Below, piece after piece: positions 36,196 to 40,516 of a stretch of 40,516 bases of DNA; positions within the stretch are counted from its first letter, which is position 1; the number at the start of each line of letters is the position of its first letter. Source of the stretch: Thermoplasmata archaeon (GTDB taxonomy: Archaea > Thermoplasmatota > Thermoplasmata > Thermoplasmatales > ARK-15); assembly GCA_023261755.1 (NCBI GenBank), contig JAGDXS010000038.1, positions 1 to 40,516 of the forward strand, read 5' to 3'. Under the pieces are notes generated by a model that did not search any database, had not been told where the DNA came from, and saw nothing but the letters and a program-made list of their open reading frames with translations. The translations under genes and the position numbers were made by a program.

Positions 36196-36804
36196 ATGAA
36201 AATTACAGAAAATATTGATTTGATTGATAAAACAATGTGTAATGTTTATGTTTTAAAAGTTTCAGGAAAAATAATACAGATTGATGCTGGTATGAAGGGA
36301 AGTGCAAAACTTGTTTTAAATTATTATAAAGAGAAAGGAATCAAGCCAGACATTGTTTTAATAACGCATTACCATCTCGATCACATAGGTGGCCTGAAAA
36401 TAATTAAGGATACTTTTAATGCAGATATTTTCGCAAGCAGTTTTGAAATACCTGTAATAGAGGGAAAATCTTCAATGGGAAGGCCAAAATCTTTGGGAGC
36501 AAGGTTAATGTTCTCACTGGTAAAGCCTGAACCTGTTACAGGTGTTAAGGATCTTAAAGAATTAAAAATAGATGGTTTGAAAGTAATTGAAACACCTGGA
36601 CATACCCCAGGAAGTGTGTCATTTTTTGTAGAGGGTGAAAGGGCAGTATTCATAGGCGACGCAGCAGGAAATGTCAATGGAGATCTTAAAATAAATGAAA
36701 AATACACATTGGATATGGAAAAAGCAAAGGATTCGTTGGAAAGGATCAAATCACTTTCTCCAGTGCTAGTTTTACCTGGTCATGGAGCACCATTAAAAAT
36801 CTAA
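36196..36804 (+). CDS. MBL-fold metallo-hydrolase
   Basis: This 202-residue metallo-beta-lactamase-fold hydrolase has the metal motif THYHLDHIGG (HxHxDH type) near residues 56-65, His in ETPGHTPGS, Asp in FIGDAAG and His in LPGHGAP. The layout matches glyoxalase II-like and RNase Z-unrelated small MBL hydrolases, with two metals expected. No flavodoxin or other fused domain is present. Family likeness does not define the substrate. The 3' end overlaps thrC by four bases. Confidence 0.82.
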   Translation: MKITENIDLIDKTMCNVYVLKVSGKIIQIDAGMKGSAKLVLNYYKEKGIKPDIVLITHYHLDHIGGLKIIKDTFNADIFASSFEIPVIEGKSSMGRPKSLGARLMFSLVKPEPVTGVKDLKELKIDGLKVIETPGHTPGSVSFFVEGERAVFIGDAAGNVNGDLKINEKYTLDMEKAKDSLERIKSLSPVLVLPGHGAPLKI

Positions 36805-37814
36805 ATACTTTTTATTCCATGGCCTGTTAAAATGATTATATTATCTCCAGTGTAATCTTTTTTTCTGAATGCAGCATAAGTAACAGCAGAACTATATTCA
36901 ACAGATAAGCCCTTTCTCAAAAGAATTCTTCTTGATTCTATAATTTCATTTTCATTCACAATAACGCAATCCTGGCCTTTCATATACTTCAGCATCTCAT
37001 CCAAAAGTATTGGAGATGTACTTACGAGGGCATCAGCTACAGAAGTGATCATTTCAGGTGGATTGTAATTCTCTCCCTTCAATGCGTGGCAGAGTGGTGA
37101 TACCTGTTCCGTCTGGGCAGCTACAATCTCTGGCATTTTTTCAATAATTCCAGATTTGTGTAGATGCCTGAACCCGTATATAAGGCCTAAAAGAAGTGTA
37201 CCCGCTGAAACGGGTACAAAAATTCTTGGAATTGGATCCTTCAGAGCCAAAAAAATTTCATAGGATATCATTCTCATACCATCTCTAAATTCAGGATTTA
37301 AAATATGGCTTGCAAAAAAGCCATCTCCATTTTTTGCCGCATTTGTAACATCATTCCTGTTACCTTTAATTTTATGGACCTTTGCGCCATAAGATTCTAT
37401 AAATTTTATTTTAAATTCATTAGCATTTTCAGGAACGTATACATGCACTTCTAGACCTGCCCTTGCGCCGTATGCAGCTATAGATGCCCCAGCATTTCCA
37501 GATGAATCCTCATTTATTCTTTTTATGTTTTTTTCTTTTAAATATTTTAATAAAGAGGAAATTAAAGTAACAGACCCGCGATCTTTGTATGATAGGGTAG
37601 GTGATAAGAATTCTAGCTTGAAAATTGCATCATCATATATGATAGGTGTATTTCCCTCCCCAAGTGAAAACCATTCTTCTATGTAAGGAAAATTCTCCTT
37701 TAGGTTCATGGAAAATCTTTCATCTATTTCAGGAACAAAATATCCACCGCAACTTCTGCAGAAAAGCTCCTTGCCCTCCCTTTCTTTTCCACATCTATTG
37801 CAAACGAATTTCAT
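36801..37814 (-). CDS. thrC: Threonine synthase with N-terminal zinc ribbon
   Basis: This 337-residue PLP enzyme of fold type II starts with a Cys4 ribbon (C5, C8, C19, C22), a common feature of archaeal threonine synthases. The PLP Lys is K77 in LSPTLSYKDRGS. The substrate/phosphate loops are seen in EDSSGNAGASIAAYGARAG and VPVSAGTLLLG. It converts O-phosphohomoserine to threonine in the cytoplasm. At 337 residues it is slightly shorter than many homologues (about 350-400). Related cysteate or cystathionine-type enzymes share the fold, but the ribbon and motifs favour ThrC. Confidence 0.85.
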   Translation of the reverse strand: MKFVCNRCGKEREGKELFCRSCGGYFVPEIDERFSMNLKENFPYIEEWFSLGEGNTPIIYDDAIFKLEFLSPTLSYKDRGSVTLISSLLKYLKEKNIKRINEDSSGNAGASIAAYGARAGLEVHVYVPENANEFKIKFIESYGAKVHKIKGNRNDVTNAAKNGDGFFASHILNPEFRDGMRMISYEIFLALKDPIPRIFVPVSAGTLLLGLIYGFRHLHKSGIIEKMPEIVAAQTEQVSPLCHALKGENYNPPEMITSVADALVSTSPILLDEMLKYMKGQDCVIVNENEIIESRRILLRKGLSVEYSSAVTYAAFRKKDYTGDNIIILTGHGIKSI

Positions 37815-37856
37815 TGAATTTCCATGCTAAAATAATATTTTAACTTTTACGAAAAA

Positions 37857-37868
37857 CATTTTAAAATG
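37857..37868 (+). promoter_or_regulatory. TATA-like box of the histidine phosphatase gene
   Basis: CATTTTAAAATG is a perfect palindrome centred 25 bp before ATG 37887. An in-frame ATG at 37866 falls inside this box, so the mRNA should begin downstream of it and the gene should start at 37887. Confidence 0.5.
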
Positions 37869-37886
37869 TTTCTTTTAATCCTATTG

Positions 37887-38465
37887 ATGATAAAATTTGC
37901 AATATTGGTCAGACATGGTGAAAGTGTTTCAAATACTATGAATATTGTATCAAGAGATATAGATAAATATCCTCTCACCGAAAAAGGAAGAAATCAGGTT
38001 AAATTTACAGGAAATGAACTTAAAAAGATAAAATTGGAAAAGATCGTTACCAGCCCGGTCCTCAGGGCAAAGGAAACAGCAGAAATAATTTCAAAAATTA
38101 TTGACATTCCTTTTAAAATTGATGAAAGATTGATAGAGATAGGATTCGGTAAATTCAACAATGGTCCTTTTCAAATAACTCCAAAATTCACATATGAATC
38201 AAAAGAGATGGAAACTTGGGAAAATATTGAAAAAAGAATGCTTGCATGCATAAATGATTATTCAGGAAATGTTCTATTTGTTTCACATGCATTTACAATT
38301 AGGGTTTTAATATCACACTTTTTAAGTCTTGATGAGAATGAAAGCTTCGGCATTTCTATTTCAAATGCATCTATTTCTGTCCTAGACGTTCAAAATAAAA
38401 GAGTTCTTGCAATAGGTTCTCCAGTGATCACAGAAAAATTAGAAAAGAAAATAGGAAAAAGTTAA
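37887..38465 (+). CDS. Histidine phosphatase (phosphoglycerate mutase-like)
   Basis: This 192-residue protein begins MIKFAILVRHGES, with the catalytic His in RHG. It has ITSPVLRAKETAE-type text (VTSPVLRAKETAEII), a Glu in LIEIGFGKF as the proton donor region, and the second His in FVSHAFTIRVL. It is a cytoplasmic member of the histidine phosphatase clan; it could be a cofactor-dependent phosphoglycerate mutase or a phosphatase of sugar phosphates. The insert typical of long bacterial GpmA is missing, favouring the GpmB/CobC-like short group. Confidence 0.82.
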   Translation: MIKFAILVRHGESVSNTMNIVSRDIDKYPLTEKGRNQVKFTGNELKKIKLEKIVTSPVLRAKETAEIISKIIDIPFKIDERLIEIGFGKFNNGPFQITPKFTYESKEMETWENIEKRMLACINDYSGNVLFVSHAFTIRVLISHFLSLDENESFGISISNASISVLDVQNKRVLAIGSPVITEKLEKKIGKS

Positions 38466-38493
38466 TTCTTTGAATTTAATTGTTTTAAATGAA

Positions 38494-38874
38494 ATGTTTG
38501 AATATTTTTACCCAATACTTGCCATGGCTTCTTTTGGTCTATCACCTTTATTCTATAAGTATGTAATAAAATTGGATGTCGATCCTGTCATAGCTAACCA
38601 GGTAAAGGTGATTATGACATTTTTTATTATGATGGCAATTTTCATACCAGAATTTTTCACAATTTGGAAAATAAGCATTTACGATCTTTTAATTTTTGCG
38701 TTTATTTCATTCTTTGGCATACTTTTAGGCGTCGTAATAACAGGACTTTTTTCATCAGCATCACCAATGATAACCTCATTCCTTGGCATCTTAATATTCA
38801 ATGAAAGAAAAAATGCATTGACAATTTTTGATATTTCTCTCATACTTTTTGGTTTGTTAATATCAGCGATCTAG
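38494..38874 (+). CDS. Half-size EamA/DMT-family membrane protein
   Basis: This 126-residue protein has four to five hydrophobic helices and a final part (ASPMITSFLGILIFNERKNALTIFDISLILFGLLIS) that resembles the end of one EamA domain. Full DMT transporters have two such domains (about 300 residues), so this is a single-repeat form. It could work as a dimer like small multidrug transporters or be a remnant. The alternative TTG start at 38470 lies only four bases after the previous stop. ATG 38494 is used because the first helix begins shortly after it. Confidence 0.65.
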   Translation: MFEYFYPILAMASFGLSPLFYKYVIKLDVDPVIANQVKVIMTFFIMMAIFIPEFFTIWKISIYDLLIFAFISFFGILLGVVITGLFSSASPMITSFLGILIFNERKNALTIFDISLILFGLLISAI

Positions 38875-38909
38875 TAAAACTTTATATTTGAATAAAGGTA
38901 TCACAAAAT

Positions 38910-39302
38910 ATGAAAAGTGCCATAAGGGAGTATGATGGAAAAAATTTGAATTTGAACAGGCTTGCTGACAAGGTGCAGGAATTTTTTAATAAACAAAAAT
39001 TTAAAGTACAGCGTGCAAGCCATCCAAAGGGTATTTTGATTCAGGCACAGAAAGAAGGTATACTAAGAACAATTTTTGCAGCGGATCAAGCAATAACTGT
39101 AATAATATCTGGAGAACCTAACCATGTTGTTGTAAGAATGGGTGTAGCAAAATGGCTACAAGATCTTGGAATAGCTGCAATAGAATCATTCATAATTTCA
39201 CCTCTGCTCCTGTTTATCGAAGTACCTGAATCTCTATGGATATTCGAGATAGAGAGGGAGCTATGGAAATATATAGAAGAGCAAATAAATTCGGGCCTAT
39301 GA
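38910..39302 (+). CDS. Conserved-looking hypothetical protein (130 residues)
   Basis: This is a soluble-looking alpha/beta protein with an N-terminal helix (LNLNRLADKVQEFFNKQKF), then strands with VQRASHPKGILIQAQKEG and TVIISGEPNHVVVRMG, then KWLQDLGIAAIESF and a hydrophobic segment SPLLLFIEVP (about 98-107). The pattern is that of archaeal proteins of unknown function that may touch the membrane through the last hydrophobic part. A TTTATATT box (38881-38888) is 26 bp before ATG 38910. The radical SAM gene follows after seven bases, so the two are probably co-transcribed. I do not assign a function. Confidence 0.65.
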   Translation: MKSAIREYDGKNLNLNRLADKVQEFFNKQKFKVQRASHPKGILIQAQKEGILRTIFAADQAITVIISGEPNHVVVRMGVAKWLQDLGIAAIESFIISPLLLFIEVPESLWIFEIERELWKYIEEQINSGL

Positions 39303-39309
39303 TGATCCT

Positions 39310-40365
39310 ATGGATGATGAAATAAATATTTTCTTTTCAGATTGCCCTGCTATCCCATCATTCCATGTAAGTGCACTGGGCAATGTTAAAATAAAAAATT
39401 CTGTAAGTATATATTTGACTCATGCCTGCAATCTAAGATGCAAAACCTGTTATTTAAATGCTGGAGAACCATTAAAAAATGAACTATCCATAAAAAATTA
39501 TGAAAAAATTTTCTCAGAAATTAAGGATCTTAATTTTGATATGGTATATTTCCTCGGTGGAGAGCCGATGCTAAGAAAAGACATTCTTGATATAATTAAA
39601 ATTGCTAAAGGAAATGACCTTTACACCTCAATGAGCAGTAATGGTTTTTTCATAGATAGTATAAATGCAAAATCTTTAAAGGAAGCAGGTTTAGATCAAA
39701 TTCAAATTAGTATTGATTCTCCAAGTGAGGAAATAAATGACAACATAAGGAGTCAGGGATCTTTTGGAAAGGCAGTTAAAGCAATACACAACTTGAAAAA
39801 AGTAAATATGAAAGTATCAATTGGTTTTACTATCACTAAAAATTTTTATGATGTTGAAACCATGGTCAATTTTGCAAGCCAAATTGGAATTAACGTCTTG
39901 AACATTAGCATTGCAGAACCTTTCGGTAGAGCTATGTTATATGATATTATTCCTGAAAAAGAAAAGGTAAAAAAGGCAATTGAACAGATTAAAAATTTAA
40001 AAAGTGTAATTAAAATTACATACAACGGCTTCAGATTTTATCTAGACGAAAAAGTTTTTGAAAAATCTTTGAAATTTATTCCAGAAAATTATAGATCCTG
40101 TCCTGCTGGTATTGACAGGTTTGTCATAGATTCAAACGGAAATGTTTATGGATGTGAGTTATTAATGGAGAATGAATTTTTTGAAGGTAATGTTCTAGAA
40201 AATGATTTAAAAACAATATGGGAAAAAGGATTTAGAAGGTTTAAAGAAAGGATGCCAAATGAATGCAAAAGTTGTAAATACTTAAGATCCTGCCAAGGCG
40301 GATGCCCAGCCAGATCTTTTATTTCAGGATCTTTTAATTCAAAAGATCCACTTTGCTATTTATAA
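39310..40365 (+). CDS. Radical SAM protein with SPASM domain
   Basis: This 351-residue protein has the SAM cluster C40-x3-C44-x2-C47 (HACNLRCKTCYLN), the GGEP motif at 83-86, and a C-terminal SPASM domain. The SPASM part has CPAG...C, then C319-x2-C322-x5-C328-x3-C332 and C349, enough for two auxiliary 4Fe-4S clusters. SPASM enzymes modify peptides, sulfatases, PQQ precursors or heme intermediates (AhbC/AhbD). No precursor peptide is evident next to it, and heme-pathway genes are not in view. The upstream 130-residue protein gene ends seven bases before its ATG. Exact substrate unassigned. Confidence 0.85.
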   Translation: MDDEINIFFSDCPAIPSFHVSALGNVKIKNSVSIYLTHACNLRCKTCYLNAGEPLKNELSIKNYEKIFSEIKDLNFDMVYFLGGEPMLRKDILDIIKIAKGNDLYTSMSSNGFFIDSINAKSLKEAGLDQIQISIDSPSEEINDNIRSQGSFGKAVKAIHNLKKVNMKVSIGFTITKNFYDVETMVNFASQIGINVLNISIAEPFGRAMLYDIIPEKEKVKKAIEQIKNLKSVIKITYNGFRFYLDEKVFEKSLKFIPENYRSCPAGIDRFVIDSNGNVYGCELLMENEFFEGNVLENDLKTIWEKGFRRFKERMPNECKSCKYLRSCQGGCPARSFISGSFNSKDPLCYL

Positions 40366-40466
40366 TTATTATCATATTTTTTATTGCCAATTTTAGAACT
40401 CTTATTCTCGCAGGTTGCTCTTCTAGAATTGATCAATGGAGAAGTTTTAATATTCAGTGACCTCCT

Positions 40467-40486
40467 CCCATCATTGAAATGATGGG
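40467..40486. repeat. Perfect inverted repeat near window end
   Basis: CCCATCATT and AATGATGGG form a perfect 9-bp inverted repeat with two bases between them (8-bp stem with a TGAA loop in practice). It is embedded in more self-complementary text: GGCAT at 40485-40489 pairs with ATGCC at 40499-40503, and TCCCAT at 40466-40471 pairs with ATGGGA at the very end. The 151-base stretch from 40366 to the window end holds no other recognisable gene. The structure could be a terminator-like hairpin or the subterminal palindrome of an IS200/IS605-type element continuing beyond the window. Confidence 0.6.
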
Positions 40487-40516
40487 CATCCCTTCAGAAT
40501 GCCATTTATTATGGGA

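Noticed and set aside
37866-37886. Earlier ATG for the histidine phosphatase
   Set aside because: It falls inside the palindromic TATA-like box, and the family begins at the MIKFAILVRHG Met.
40366-40482. Open frame in phase with the radical SAM gene after its stop, ending near SDLLPSLK
   Set aside because: It lacks a start codon, follows a clean TAA, and the SPASM domain is already complete, so it is most likely a chance open stretch rather than readthrough or a tnpB remnant.

Overview
The window looks like a piece of a small, AT-rich euryarchaeal chromosome of the order Thermoplasmatales (Picrophilus, Ferroplasma and Thermoplasma type). The archaeal markers are a TATA-binding protein, a Pcc1-like KEOPS subunit, prefoldin beta, a Tsr3/DUF367 protein, a Trm-G10-type tRNA methylase, an archaeal tRNA-splicing endonuclease, an archaeal-type AlaRS with an N-terminal Cys cluster, Hel308, and two tRNA-Thr genes without encoded CCA. 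Many genes have a TATA-like box 24-29 bp before the first sensible ATG, which implies leaderless mRNAs. Genes inside operons more often have GGTGA-like ribosome sites. Coding density is extreme, which recalls Picrophilus, but I cannot prove the genus.

Layout. 1-10 kb: a partial gene end, an MFS transporter, a HAD hydrolase, an isochorismatase-fold hydrolase, a CPBP intramembrane protease with a zinc ribbon, a CoA-type Nudix hydrolase, a small membrane protein, a CinA/MoaB-fold protein, a transglutaminase-fold protein, a LigB/Memo-fold protein paired with a radical SAM enzyme, and an acyl-CoA ligase. 10.4-13.8 kb: one tightly packed + strand operon of gamma-carbonic anhydrase, etfB, etfA, pcc1, prefoldin beta and a GNAT. 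13.8-20.7 kb: glutamine synthetase, then a minus-strand run (dCTP deaminase/dUTPase-like, a secreted or membrane-anchored protein, Tsr3, and a winged-helix ATPase), then folD, a 57-residue Cys4 protein, Trm-G10 and an Mrp/NBP35 ATPase.

20.8-28 kb: tRNA-Thr(UGU), then a minus-strand group transcribed alaS, site-2 protease, bacterial-type tRNA-guanine transglycosylase, CoA-transferase. 28-31.7 kb: Hel308, a Ras-like GTPase, tRNA-splicing endonuclease and a RimI-like acetyltransferase. 31.7-35.9 kb: a small Cys protein, then a minus-strand group of a SelB-like pseudo-GTPase, a methyltransferase, TBP and a second site-2 protease, followed by tRNA-Thr(CGU). 35.9-40.5 kb: a MoaD/SAMP-like protein, an MBL hydrolase, threonine synthase, a histidine phosphatase, a half-size EamA protein, a hypothetical protein, a radical SAM/SPASM enzyme, and a terminal cluster of palindromes that may be the edge of a mobile element.

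The region is mostly housekeeping, with strong tRNA processing and modification content (Trm-G10, EndA, TGT, Pcc1, AlaRS, two tRNAs). I saw no CRISPR array, no complete insertion sequence, no rRNA and no prophage. The main oddities are these: all eleven convergent gene junctions overlap or are separated by one base; the TGT is of bacterial rather than archaeal type; tRNA-Thr(UGU) appears to have C at position 55; and tbp is followed after two bases by an intramembrane protease gene.
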